NCBI GenBank assembly: GCA_030268105.1
Contig: BSDZ01000079.1
Location: 1,679,501-1,743,500, forward strand
DNA: 64,000 nt
Direction of reading: 5' to 3'
From: Volvox africanus
Taxonomy: Eukaryota; Chlorophyta; Chlorophyceae; Chlamydomonadales; Volvocaceae
The notes under the pieces were generated by a model that had not been told where the DNA came from, did not search any database, and was given only the letters and a program-made list of their open reading frames with translations. How positions within the stretch are numbered: the stretch's first letter is position 1; each line of letters begins with the position of its first letter. This document shows positions 1-11,899 of the stretch, piece after piece. The translations under genes were made by a program, and so were the position numbers.

Positions 1-210
1 ATTAATTCCGAAATTTGTTACAAAAAACGCATCATAGCTAGTAGCTACCAAGGTACGGTGGTCGGGCTGACTGAAATTGTGATTGGGGATTTTCCCATCC
101 CTTGCACCTCTGCGATACACAAGTGCTTGAAGTGTGATCGGCCTTATGCGCTCTCACGGGTAAGCTGGTACACGGCCAATAAGCCGAGGCTTTTGATTTG
201 GAAATACTAA
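1..210 (+). CDS. 3' end of an unidentified ORF (partial, truncated by window start)
   Basis: Frame 1 is open from base 1 to a TAA at 208-210, giving 69 residues without a start inside the window. The peptide has a CxxC-like spacing (KCLKCDRPYALS) and ends in PRLLIWKY. This weakly recalls the zinc-binding and terminal segments of C19-like ubiquitin peptidases found in some transposon-encoded proteins, but I cannot assign it. An open stretch of this length could arise by chance, so it is only a candidate terminal exon or transposon remnant. Confidence 0.25.
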   Translation: MNSEICYKKRIIASSYQGTVVGLTEIVIGDFPIPCTSAIHKCLKCDRPYALSRVSWYTANKPRLLIWKY

Positions 211-1579
211 GTAGGGTACAGAGCGATCCAAAGTGGCTAAAGTTTCATATGTCCATCAAGTTGCGTGAGGTTTGGTGGCGGAAATTGCTCTGGTGCATCT
301 CTCTCATTGGTCCCTGGTCGAACCCGTTTCAGAGGGAATCGAAATTAGCCGCTATTTCATAAAGTCATGCATGCTGTGTCTGCCAAGCAGACCAGGAGTC
401 ATGACGCCATCAGTCGCTAACCCGACTATGGATTACTTTTACACAAACGCAAGAGCATTCCAAAATTCGTTTGTGTTAGTGTATGCATGTATGCATGTAT
501 GTGTATGTGTATGTATGTATGTGTATGTGTATGGAAAGAGAAGAAAAGCGCCGGCAGAGTCCAATCGATCCGGTGCTCGTCTGTTCAATTCGGCTCACGA
601 CCTTGGTGGCGTGCTCCCCTTTTGAGGCGTTAAGTCCTGTCTGTGTGTGTTTCTGGCCTGCCGTGCCTTGCCTTGTGGACTCCGTATCCCGCGATCATGT
701 TGCTGTCTCTTTGTGCCATGTCGATTCTGCTACCTACCTACCTACCTACCTAACCTCTATTACAGCGTCTTGCTCGTCTCAGTTTGTCTGCCGACTGAGT
801 TGGTTATGTCCCTGCTGCTATGCCGGTCCATCATAGCTGGCTGGGCTAGGCGTTGAGGGCATTTGCGGAAGGGGCACTATCTGGGGCCTTTTAGAGTCCG
901 CATGTTCTGTGGTTAGCTCTCACCGGAAATTGATTTTGTGTTGCCGTTCAGGGAAAGCTCTTCCTGAGCCCCCTTCCCCCAATGCCAAACAGTTAGCGTC
1001 TTTTACGGTGCGTGCCGTGATACTACTACACACATGCCTTTCGGTTGGTGGGCGAGCCTGGAGAGGTCTTTTTAATTTATCATATGTACTCAAAGCACAA
1101 CAAATTAGTGATCGGTCTCATCTGCTCTTTCTGTGCTATTTTGTTAGTCTTTCATGTAGTGGGTGTGGATGGGATGACGTGATCCGCATCCCTAGCTTGC
1201 TTGTTGGTGATGTTGATGACACGCATACTCGGACCGGTGCGCTCGCTCCTGCGTAACTGCGAGCAGGGCTTATGTGGCCGGAAAGGATGTGATATGTGAT
1301 TCAGCAGAAATGCCTTTTGTAAAACATCCCCTTTTACCAGTGGGCTGCTGCTGCTGCTGCTGCATGGCCGGAGCTTCATGGCCGGAGCTTCATGGCCCGG
1401 CTTCACTGCACATAACGCAACCGCCACACCAGCTTGGGTAGCAGGAGCTGCAGCAGAACCAGCACACGCTGACACAGCTTTATTTCGCAGCGACGGCATC
1501 CTGTGGCCCTATGGTGAGCCGCTCCCATACCCTCCAACCTTCGCAATGACACCCGAACTGTGCCTTTCCAATACTACTT
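211..1579. other. Intergenic, no gene recognised; contains a TATG/TG microsatellite
   Basis: Apart from a (TATG/TG) simple repeat at about 478-533 and a CTAC repeat near 731-752, I see no coding signal. Short ORFs here are low-complexity translations or lack splice context. Confidence 0.5.
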
Positions 1580-1584
1580 TTACA
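1580..1584 (-). terminator. Poly(A) signal TGTAA of the unknown gene at 1.6-5.0 kb
   Basis: TTACA on the + strand reads TGTAA on the - strand, 36 bases beyond the TGA at 1622-1620. TGTAA is the standard poly(A) word of volvocine algae, which supports the placement of the last exon. Confidence 0.5.
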
Positions 1585-1619
1585 ACCAGGTGTCACTGGG
1601 TCCATGAATCCTCAAGAAG

Positions 1620-4600
1620 TCAGGCCTCACGCTCTTGGCCTTTCATCCCCTGCCCTTCGACTGCCTGTTGATGCCGAGCCTGCTGCTCAGTTTGCTGCTG
1701 CTGTGGCGGCGGCTCACGGAGGTATCCCCCAGGCGGCGCCCCGTGCTTATCCTCGATCTGCTGCGTGTGGAAGAGAATAGCTAGCAACGCGGCCTGGTCG
1801 CGGAATTCCAGCCCCGGCCCGGCCGCAAGCTCGGCGCCCCTCTCCCCCGACCATATTCGAAGCAGCTGAGGCGCCGCAGCAGGGCAGAGGGATTGAGGGA
1901 TGTTGCAGAATTCTTAAAAAGAGCTCATAGGGCACCAGGCGAGAGGGGGATTTAGAGGAGCCGATAAGGCGAACAAGTGGAACAAATCTCCCACATTAAG
2001 GACCAGTCGCAATCCACGGGAGTAGAAGACTGGAACGGAAGAAAACTCTACCCGGCGTGGTGTGATGAGCCTGATGGTGGTTCACATGTCCACATAAAAG
2101 CCACTCGGAGAACTTGCCCGCGCCTTCGCCCACGCCCCCCACCCTCACACCTGGGGACGGATGTTGAAGCCTACTTCCTCCAACGTGCCCAGCAGCCCCA
2201 CCTTCGCCACCCCCTTGAGCTCCTTCTCGGCCAGCACGTCTGCGGAGGAGAGTCCTAGTCTGTCAGCCTTAGGAACCAGATTAAGGTGACGGACCCGCCT
2301 CTAATTCTGAAAATATTTCGGACCCGCCTCTAAGGAAAGATTCGAAGCGCCACATACACACTCGATACCTTCATCCGACGACTTGCTACGTGCTGATGCA
2401 AAAGCCTTTTCTGGGTCCAGCACTGAGGTGCGCGAACTCACTTCTATGCTGTGGAGGTGATCCGACATCATTTGGGACATACGGACGCCATACGAACATA
2501 ACGGATAGAAACGTGGCTCATGAAAGGGAGATGATCGGTTTGCCACGTGACCTGGGCCAAAGGTAGTACTACGCGCGCGCGTGCCCCCTTCTCCCCCTCC
2601 TTTCCTTCCCCCCGACCAGTTGCCGACACATGTGCTCACCCTCGTCAAGCCAGGGCACGGAAGCCAGCACCGCAAACACCTCATCCAGCTTCTTGATGTC
2701 AGCACTCATAGCCTCCAGGCTGGCATACTTCTGCTCGCTCGGGGACAGAGTCAGCTGCTGCTCGGGACCCTCGTTATCGCTGTCTTCGGAGCCGCCAGCA
2801 CCACGGCCACCAACCAGCTCTGTTAACGCAGCCGGGGGAAAAGGGGGAGGGGGAAGGCGAATACACGAGCAACCTGATACTGCCGCTGTAGAGACGCTAT
2901 TATTAAGGAAGTTTAACAACCGGTATGGAGGTGGATGAGGTGATGGTGGTGTGGTGGATGGGGCAGGGGGGAAGACGATAAAACGAGACATGGTACCGCT
3001 GTAGATGCTGCAGTAAAGGAGGGGCGAGCTGAGAAGGCCGTGCTCACAAGGTTACCCCTGCTCGTGTATTTGTCGACATCCCCGAGGGGGCTTCCAGGTC
3101 CCCTCGCACAGCCAGGGGACCGGCCGCCATCTCTCTACGGTACTAGGACCGCTGTGCCCTGGCCCCTCCTTCAGTGTTTGTGCTGCACAGGTCACAGCAC
3201 CAGGTCACAGGGGAACACAACGCAGTCAGCGGAACATTCCGCTCTCTATAGCCCCTCATGCTATGCGGGAGGTGCTATGCGGGAGGGTCCCTTCGACCAG
3301 GTCGACTTAGGTCTTACTTGGCCGTGCTTCCTCTACCGACTATCAGGCCCCCTCCCTACACAGACGTCTCGTAGAAACAAACCAACTACTTAAGTACAAA
3401 GCACTAATGAACCGCAAAGCAGACCCTTACTTGGCCTCCACGCGATGCCAGCTGCCAGATCCCAAATGCCAGCTAAGCACCTCTAGACTACTTCACTATC
3501 CTTCTCCTTCCCGCCCCATCGTCTGGGTCTAGCCACCTCCCCCTCCCCGAGTTGGCCGCATCAGAGAACCTCCTTCATCTACCCGCCTCCCTCGTCCTCT
3601 TCCTATTTCCATACCTCGCTCCGCATCCAAGTTACTCTCCACGATGCGCCGGGCAATGTCCGCCGGACTTTCCCGTGTCGTACCCCAGCTGTCCTCCAGG
3701 GAGGAGGGTCCCAGTCGCTGCACGCCGGTTGTGAAGCCGCCATCGTCACCGTCATCAGTCCCGTCACCACCATTGCCTCCGCCACGGCGTGAGGCGGCGG
3801 CGGTGGCTCTCAGCATGTCCGAAAAGGCCTCCATCTGGTAGGCGGGCTCTGACGGGGGGGCCTGCGACAAGTCTTCCTCCAACCCGCCATCAGCCTCCTC
3901 GTGGCCCCCGCCTGCAAGTACGGGCCATTGGCGGGTTGGAGATACCTCACTGTCTGGGATACCTCACTGCAACCCTCGTATCTTACGAAGTGCACCTGGA
4001 GCGCATCTTCCATGGCGATACGTGAGAGAGTACAACGGAGTGCAACTCAGGCTAGGCTGCCTCCATTCCTTGGCCTCTCCGAGAAGGGCCATGTGCGCAT
4101 AAACAAGCAGTCCATGATTGTCGCGAGCTGAAGCCGCAAATCCACCCACCATATGCGGGAGATGGTTGAACGAAACGGCCGTCAGGTGATTTGTGACGCC
4201 TCGTGTTCCCTGATCCCGCTCCGAAACCAAACCCTGAAAAAGCATTTCGTCCCTTCCCTGGTTCCCTATTGAGCCCTCTGTCCAGCCCCGCCCAAGACCT
4301 CCTCCTACACACGCCCTATCGTCTTGGGACCCAGGGCGCCAGCGGGCCTCTCCTAGCTTCGGAGAAAATCTGCATCAGTGACCCAGATCCAGCTCACCCC
4401 CCATAGTGGATTGAGAGGTGCCACTGCCGCTGCTGGCCTCGCGGCAAGTGCTGCTGGCCGCATCCCTCCCGGCGGCTCCGGCGGCGGCTGTGTCAGCCTT
4501 CCGCCGCAGCGACAAGCCCACGGGCATGCCCTGAGATGCCATCAGTCGCGACATGGGGTCCTCTAGGACCTGTGAGGGAGGGAGGGAGGGAGGGAGAGAG

Positions 4601-5007
4601 GGATAGGAAGAGAGGGTGGGAGGGATAGGAAGGGAGGGTGGGAGGATTGATGCAGTAAGGGGAAATGGAGGGAAGCACTTAGTAGGAAGGACAGGGGCCT
4701 TACGTTGCTGTTTGTCTCCTCCAGCTGGCATGATAAGTCAGTCGGGTAAGTGGATTGAAATCGTTTCTATTAGCTCCGCAACCGCGCCAAGTGCACATAG
4801 GGCCCCGGTGTGTATCAAGTCCCACAAACTGGGTGGATGTGGCCCCCCGTAATGAATCAGAGCACACAGCCTCACTGCCGCTATAGCGGGTGCCACGCAA
4901 GCGCGTGTCTTTGTAAAGACGACGGAGCCGACCACCTGCCACCCACCATGCGGGCTGCTTCGTCAACGGCCACCACCTCCGCTACCGCCTCCTTGCTGGC
5001 GCTGTCA
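1620..5007 (-). CDS. Unrecognised multi-exon gene (5' end not found)
   Basis: Six exons join with agreeing phases: 5007-4947, 4569-4398, 3911-3615, 2819-2640, 2239-2151 and 1865-1620 (stop TGA at 1622-1620). Each has an AG acceptor and a GT donor. The translation holds an Ala-rich segment with VAVDEAARM and LEDPMSRLMASQGMPVG, then a Gly/Asp-rich stretch, then ESPADIARRIVESNLDAE, a Glu-rich block, and a helical part (MSADIKKLDEVFAVLASVPW, EKELKGVAKVGLLGTLEEVG). The tail contains FRDQAALLAILFHTQQIED and ends Gln-rich. I do not recognise the family; it looks like a soluble, partly disordered protein. The first exon found begins inside a codon, so at least one upstream exon is missing. The phase agreement across five junctions makes a real gene likely, whatever its function. 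Confidence 0.6.
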
Positions 5008-6319
5008 CTGTGAGGTACCGCTGCGGACGCTGCGAATCCGCGAAAATAGATGTGGCCCGTCATGCCCGCCAACGGAAACCCCCCAACAGCAACCAGCTGG
5101 GAAGATCGGACTCCCGTTGTCATCGTGATAATAGCCGCTGAACGTTTTCTGTTCGTTGGGAATTTGCATTCTGGAGACACAACAACCACGTTTAGACGCC
5201 CGGATGACTGGGGGACGTGCGAGGGCCGTCCCACGCGACCACTGGTAGATGCCATGTGGGCTGCAGTAGATACTGAAGCCGATAAAACGTCTGTCGCAAC
5301 GCATGATGCCTGTCATTTAGTCAATTCGTTGTGTGGAGATTTAACAGAAGTTCATATCGCCCGACGGCTAATTGCAACGAATGCAAATCAACCTGACCTA
5401 ATCCTATAAAATGCAAAACATTTGAGCATGAGTGCTGCACCTGTCGCGGTTCCTACCTCCGATAGCGTCGACACCGACAGTGATCGCAGCAGACCAGCGG
5501 CAATCCTCTCCGCTGCAGACCGCATTGTATGAGCGTAATATTTTCAGAAAATTTCACTTTATCAAAGTGAGTTTAATTGAACGTGGGAAAAAAATGGAAA
5601 TGTACAAAAGCTCGGCAATCATATATCCTCAGGCTTTAAATATAGGCGCCACTATTAAAACGGTTGGGTTTGCAAGCTTGAAGCGAATATAATACCTGCG
5701 ACGGGGCCATACATCTTTGATAGTTTATAGTACGAGATGGAAGCGTTTTGGCCGAGTGGACGTACCTTTTCCGTACACAGTTCTACGCCGCGTCTGCAAA
5801 AGAAGAGCGCGCACGCAGTCAATGTCAGCGGTTCTGCAGTCTGTTGTCCTTTTATCAAATAAGCCTGGTATAGTGTGCCCAGGTGCGTCCCTGGAGATAC
5901 AGTGTGCCTAAAGGTGCGCGTTGGCATTGCGACCTGTTGTGAAACGCATGATGTTGCCGACGAGCCTCAGGACCTCTTCTTTCGTTTCTGGAATGGAATC
6001 TTAGTGCAGTGCGCGTGAACCTTTGCTTATCATGTCTGCGCCGGCTGTGGAGTGCTGCCAACGCCTACGCGGACTCAGCTGCGATCAGACGTGGCGTCCG
6101 TAGTTGTCTCAAGGCGTTATTTCTTTGGTTCAAATTTTGTTTCTTAGCTAGGAGAGTAATTCGCTGCGAATGCGCAAGGCAGCACTTGGGATCGGCAGGC
6201 ACTTCATGTTAGTTGAGCTTTGTAGATTCTTCCTGAAATACTGAGCGGATTCTTGCTCGTAGCTAACTGGCATTCAGTTCCTTTTTTCCTGGAACTTGCG
6301 CCCACAGGTTCCTGTCAGG
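5008..6319. promoter_or_regulatory. Upstream region shared by the unknown (-) gene and plastid PDH E1-alpha (+)
   Basis: The two flanking genes are divergent, so this stretch should hold missing 5' exons of the left gene and the promoter/5' UTR of the PDH gene. A TATAAAA-like word lies at about 5406 (CTATAAAATGC), but it is too far from the PDH start to assign confidently. No other gene is apparent. Confidence 0.35.
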
Positions 6320-9300
6320 ATGCAGACTATGCTCAAGCAGCACAGCGGCTTCCGCGCCGCGCAGCCAGGCCGGCAGGTCGTGAAGGTATGGGATTCTGCA
6401 GCATCAAGTTAATGTGTTTCTTTCAGCTCATTGACGGACATTGAAGCGTTCGTATGTGCAACAAGACCAGTCCGTAAGCGTTACGAGGCCTTGCAAGTGC
6501 AGCCACCATAGGCAGCAGCGGCCATTCAACGACCGCAAGTCCAGTGACAGGCTTTTTATAACTATCCTTCACGGACTCACAATGCACATGCATGTTTACA
6601 TGAACCCTACCCCAGCTTTGCTTCCTTAGGGGGCGATTGTTGGATAGCCGCTGTTGCGACGATTCGGTGTCTCTTCCATGTAGACGCTGTTGGTAATTGT
6701 TAGGCGTCATGTGCACATCATGTACCCACAGACATACTGCGTAAGCTGATAGCAGCGATAGCCGACAGCCACTTGAGGCCGCAGCAAACGGAGCGTGGTC
6801 GTGTATGGGATTCATGTGGACGTAGTTTCACCACTACAACCTTACTTTGTCGCGCCTCAATCGTGCATCATCACAAATGGCTTGTTCATGGATATGGGCA
6901 GGGCTTTCATGGCATACGCCTTCCAATATATTCTCACGTGGGAAAGTTGTCACTGCACAGCTGCAGTGTTTCTCCCACCCCCCTCACGGAGGATGCGCGA
7001 TGCCTCACTGTCCTCTGAGCGCGGCCTGGTCCCAACCCCCTTGGTGTGGTGGAGCACATCTCCTCTGCATCCCCGCACTGAAGCGCACCACACTAGATCG
7101 TGATCCGCCTGCGTTATACCAAACTTGTACAGCTTGTTTACGCAAGACACTTATCCATCTTCATTAGTCTTATGACGTGGACCCATTCATGTGCATGATA
7201 CGACCTTAGGGTTTGCCTACGAGATGGTGACGCCGCGCTGGAAAGTCCATGGGGACAGAAGGGTCAATTCTTGCGTTGTTGCTTTCGGACGTGTGCGCCC
7301 CACGCAGGTCCGCGCGGTGGCGGCGCCCCTCAAGACCGCGACCTCTGCGCCCGCCAAGGCGCCGTTGGTCACACCTGAGGTATGGGTGAAGGGAGCAGCG
7401 GGTGCCGCAGTATTAGCGGTAAAGCTTTATCGGAAAGCATTACGGGTCTCGTCAACATTGTCATCGTCATTGTTGTCGTCGTCGTTGTGCTGTAGGATAT
7501 GACCGGGAGCAGTAACTCTCGAGAGAAATGTACACGGAATAATCGGCGTGGGGGATGTCGACTCCCATCTCAGGCCTACTCAGGCCATGCGGGCCAATCC
7601 ACTGCAGTATCGCTTCTGGGGGTTTGTGCACAGGAGGACAGACAAACAGATGCCTCGTTCTTCCTTCGGTGTTCTTCCCTCCTCCTGCGGTCGGCAGGTT
7701 GTGCTCTGACGCCGGGTACTCCCACCTCGCAGGTTGCCAAGGATCTGTACTACGACATGGTCCTGGGTCGTGAATTCGAGGAGATGTGTGCGCAGATGTA
7801 CTACCGTGGCAAGATGTTCGGTTTCGTGCACTTGTACAGCGGCCAGGTGGGGGGAAGGGAGGGCAGGGAGAGGGATATCGGGGCGGGTGCGAATGCTGCT
7901 TATGCGGGCCGTGAAAGAAGGCGGGTGGCTAGTTTCCGGCCGTCACGCCTCGCCCTCGCAGACCTTCACTCACTGCGCAGGGAGGTGCTGCTGCTGGGAT
8001 TGGGACGCCGCACGAACTTCTGTGTGTGCTAGGTTGCTTGCGTGCTTATTTGCCCCCCAACCCCAATCGGCCATTGTGAGGGCTGCCCGGAAGGGCTGCC
8101 ATATGCCGTGTCAAATTGGCTGCGCATTGCTTGTGTAGAAACGGTATTCCGGGGACGGCCGGGGGGGGTTAATCAAGGGAGGATCGGTCTCCCGACCTCT
8201 TGGATGATCGGTTACGAAAACCCTGGCATGCGCAGCGAAGGTTCGGCGCAATAGTCGGTAGGCGCTGTCTCCTGATGGGGAAGGGGCAAGTGCGGGAGAG
8301 ATTTGCCCAATTTGCCATACAGTCCGACTGTCCGTGTTTGGAAACGGGGTGGGATAGGATGAGATGGAGACAGCATCACAGGTCGTTTTGCCCAGCCTGG
8401 GTCGGTTGAAATTGATCGTCTCTCTGACCCAGCTCGGAGTCTCGCAATCATATTTGAAAAGCTCCGCTCGCAATCCGGAAAAGTTGAAGCCAGACAGGCA
8501 GTCAAGTCTATTAGCTGTGGTGTTTTGGTGGTGCATTATGATGCATTCTGCCATGGCGGTAGGGTAGGGTAGAGTATGGTTCGGTTCGGCCCGTTCACCC
8601 CCTTGATGTCCCGCCCCCTCCCGATACGCAGGAGGCCGTGTCCTCCGGCGTGATCCGCCTGCTGCGCCCTGACGACCACGTCGTGTCCACATATCGGGAC
8701 CACGTGCACGCGCTGTCGAAGGGCGTGTCTGCGCGGGAAGTGATGGCGGAGCTGTTCGGAAAGAAGACCGGGTGCTGCAGGTGTGGGATGTGATGACAAA
8801 TATATCCGATATCACGATATTGGGATTTGGGGGCCTGATCCTTCCTCCCGGATACTGGGGGCCGAACAATGAAAACAGAGTAATGATTTGAAGGTAGGGG
8901 TGGGGAAAATAGGTGGTAGGGGGGCCCGTAAATGCCTGCGGGGCATAAGTGAGTCATAAATCATATAACATCATATAACATCATATAACATCATCATATG
9001 ACACTTGCCGTACGTTGAAAGCGAGGCAAAGCCACGAACATGGGGAGGAGAGATGGAAGGTGGATTAGATCCCAGGACGATTATGCTTGTGCTGCATGTT
9101 GACTGTGCGCGAGAACGAGGCGAATACTTCTCTCAAATACTTTTTGCGTCACTGTCTGTTCGGACCCTAAGGTCCTGCTCGGGTAGAGGAGATGGCTCTG
9201 GATGGGGCTCATCTCCCCTTTCGTTGCGTTGCCACGAAAGCGTTCATTCGAGGCTCTCATTCGCAGTGCCCGGGTCCCCTTCTCGCAGGGGTCAGGGAGG

Positions 9301-11899
9301 CAGCATGCATATGTTCAGCGCCAAACACAATGTGCTGGGTGGCTACGCTTTCATCGGTGAGGGCATTCCGGTGGGACTGGGCGCCGCCTTCCAGTCCAAG
9401 TACAGGTCAGCGAGGGAGTACGTGTGTGTGTCTGTATGTCTGTGTGTCTGTGTCTGTGTCTGTGTCTGTGTGTCTGCTGTGTCACGTGGTGCTGCATCTT
9501 GCATGAATACGTGGGTCGACCTGTCCTGTCTCGGGGGTAGGAATGACCAGCAACAGACCCGCGTCGGCGGACCGACCAAACTCTCTCATGCGCTTAATTT
9601 GTCTAACCTACGTTCCATTGGATGAGAGCTGTAGATTGCCTGTCGGCGAAGTATAAAGCTGCGGAGTGAGGCAGCGCGATGATGCGTGTCGTGAGGGAGG
9701 GTTGAAGGCAAGGGTTCGCCCCCGTGTGTGTAGGGAGTTGAGTGTCAGTTGCTGTGGTCGAGTGAGGGGTCTCATTGTTTGCCGTGCATGGGCTGAGGGG
9801 TCGGGCCAGGATTCCGCATAGGCAGAAGGATGCGGGATGTCCGGCTGGAGGGGCATGTAGAGACGGTTCTCTGGCTAGGCGGTTCTACAGGGCTGACATC
9901 ATCACCCGATCACCATCACACCAAACCAGACATGCGACTCCCACAGGCGCGATGTACTGGGTGAGGAGACCTCGGACAGTGTGACATGCTCGTTCTTCGG
10001 CGACGGCACCTGCAACGTCGGCCAGTTCTACGAGTCCCTCAACATGGCCGCCCTGTACAAGCTGCCTCACATCTTCGTGGTGGAGAACAACCTGTGAGCG
10101 TGCCCCTACCTGCGTCGCTGTGTGGGAAGGGGAAGGGCGGCGAAAGAGGTGGCGATAGAGTGTGACGAGGGGCCATGCAGCGCAGCAACACTAGGCAGGG
10201 AGACGTTGCCGGGGGAGACGCTGCACGACTGGGTGTATGCATGTACGTGTCAGCAACGCGGTACAGTACCTCATCCCGCTTTTTCTTCCCTCACGCCTCT
10301 TCTCTATTTTGCCCCACCTTTTAGCTTGGCTGTGGGAACTGGCTTACTCCTGACTGACTCGCATGAGCTGAGCGTCTTGTGCCCACATTCCGATCGCCAT
10401 GCAGATGGGCCATCGGCATGAGCCACCTGCGCGCCACCAGCCGCACCTCGGGTGACGAGACCCCCTACATCTACAAGAAAGGCCCCGCGTTCGGCATGCC
10501 GGGTGTCCTGGTCGATGGCATGGACGTCCTGAAGGTGCGTTGGCTGCGGGGGACGTCCCCCGATGTACGGGGGCAGATCTGAGAATGTTTCGAGAGCTGC
10601 GACTACAAAAAGAAATACAATTGCTTCGTGGTCATCTGCCCGAAGTAGGGATGGGAATGGAATGGAATGGGATGTGTCAAGAGGGGGAAGGGAGCTTTTG
10701 TGGCGCTGCGGCGTACCGTTGTGATGCCCGAGCCGCCAGTCAGCAGCCGAAAAAAGGTCCGGCGTCTGGTTCAGCTGTACGGTCCTCCTCCACACGTATG
10801 TCGGGTCTCTCCTCCTCCCCCGTGGATCATATGCAGCAAATGAAGTCCCTCTCCCCCGGCGCTGCCTACACCCTCTCACTTCCCTCTCGTCTTGATGTAG
10901 ACCCCCATTAAGCAATACATAGACCTGGAGACCTGGCCAGGGCCCTTCCGATCTTCTTCAGGGTCCTCCACACCACTTCCACTCCCTTACCCCTCCTTCA
11001 ACCCCCGCTTGCCTTGCGACCTGCAGGTCCGCCAGGTTGCGCAGGAGGCCGTTGAGCGCGCCCGCCGCGGCGAGGGCCCCACTCTGATTGAGGCAGAGAC
11101 GTACCGCTTCCGCGGCCATTCCCTGGCCGACCCCGACGAGCTGCGCTCAAAAGAGGAGAAGGCGCGCTACCAGGCCCGTGACCCCATTCCGCAACTAAAG
11201 AAGTATATGCTGGAGCACGTGAGTAGATGGATGACGGATGTTCTTGTGGCATATGTTGCATGGCCTCGGGAAGATGCAGTTGGGGAATCTTACTTTATGG
11301 AATCTACACGAACCGATCGACCGATGAACCAATGAACCAGGCAGGATGGTTTCGGAGGTTAGGGAGGGATTAGATCGGGACTATAAAGACAGCCTGGGTG
11401 TGTCCTGGCTTTCATGGCTTCCAAGTGTGTCCTGGCTTCCATGGCAGTAGCGCCATCTTTCCGCTCTCGTCGCAGGTTCATTTCCCACTTTCCCAGTCGC
11501 CATGGAGGCAAATCTCCACAGCAGTCTCGGCTCAACAACCAAAGGGCTTTATTACACGAGTATTGGTATGCGACAGGTTTTGTCGTGGACTGCAACTTTT
11601 ACTTTGGTCTCGTCGCCTGCCTCTTCCGAGTTTATGTCTTGCTGGCCCATCGGGCCGTTTGTGCGCCCTCCGGTTCCTCACAGGGTTTGGCAACTGAGGC
11701 TGAGATCAAGGCTTTGGAGGACAAGGTGGCCGAGGTGGTGGAGGACTCCGTCAAGTTTGCTGATGAGTCGCCAAAGCCCGAGCGCGGCCAGCTGCTGGAG
11801 AACGTGTTCGCGGATCCGCGTGGCTTCGGCATCTCAGAGGATGGCCGCTACCGCTACCAGCAGCCGGGCTTCAGCTCCGGAACCGCCATTGTATCTTAG
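6320..11899 (+). CDS. Pyruvate dehydrogenase E1 component subunit alpha, plastid type
   Basis: Nine exons give a complete 400-residue protein: 6320-6385, 7308-7379, 7733-7846, 8632-8780, 9289-9405, 9947-10093, 10405-10534, 11027-11218 and 11684-11899 (TAG). All phases agree. It is the thiamine-diphosphate-binding alpha chain of the E1 heterotetramer that decarboxylates pyruvate, feeding plastid acetyl-CoA for fatty-acid synthesis. The N-terminus ([18 protein letters not shown], then an Ala/Pro/Lys-rich exon 2) looks like an algal transit peptide. Family marks are [19 protein letters not shown], the [11 protein letters not shown] loop, the ThDP/Mg motif GDG at 190-192 with NN at 219-220, and YRFRGHS at 291-297. 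The start is the first ATG in frame; exon 1 ends at GTATGG. The sequence resembles plastid E1-alpha rather than the mitochondrial form, with which it should not be confused. I saw no TGTAA soon after the stop. Confidence 0.96.
8950..9000. repeat. Tandem ATAACATCAT repeat in PDH intron 4
   Basis: ATCATATAAC is repeated in tandem, about four imperfect copies, in the intron between the fourth and fifth PDH exons. Confidence 0.7.
9420..9476. repeat. (TG)n/(TCTG)n microsatellite in PDH intron 5
   Basis: TGTGTGTCTGTATGTCTG-type repeat starting 15 bases after the exon 5 donor at 9405/9406. Confidence 0.85.

Noticed and set aside
8111..8869. (-) ORF of 252 codons within the PDH gene
   Set aside because: Overlaps exon 4 and an intron of the confirmed pyruvate dehydrogenase gene on the other strand; no domain.
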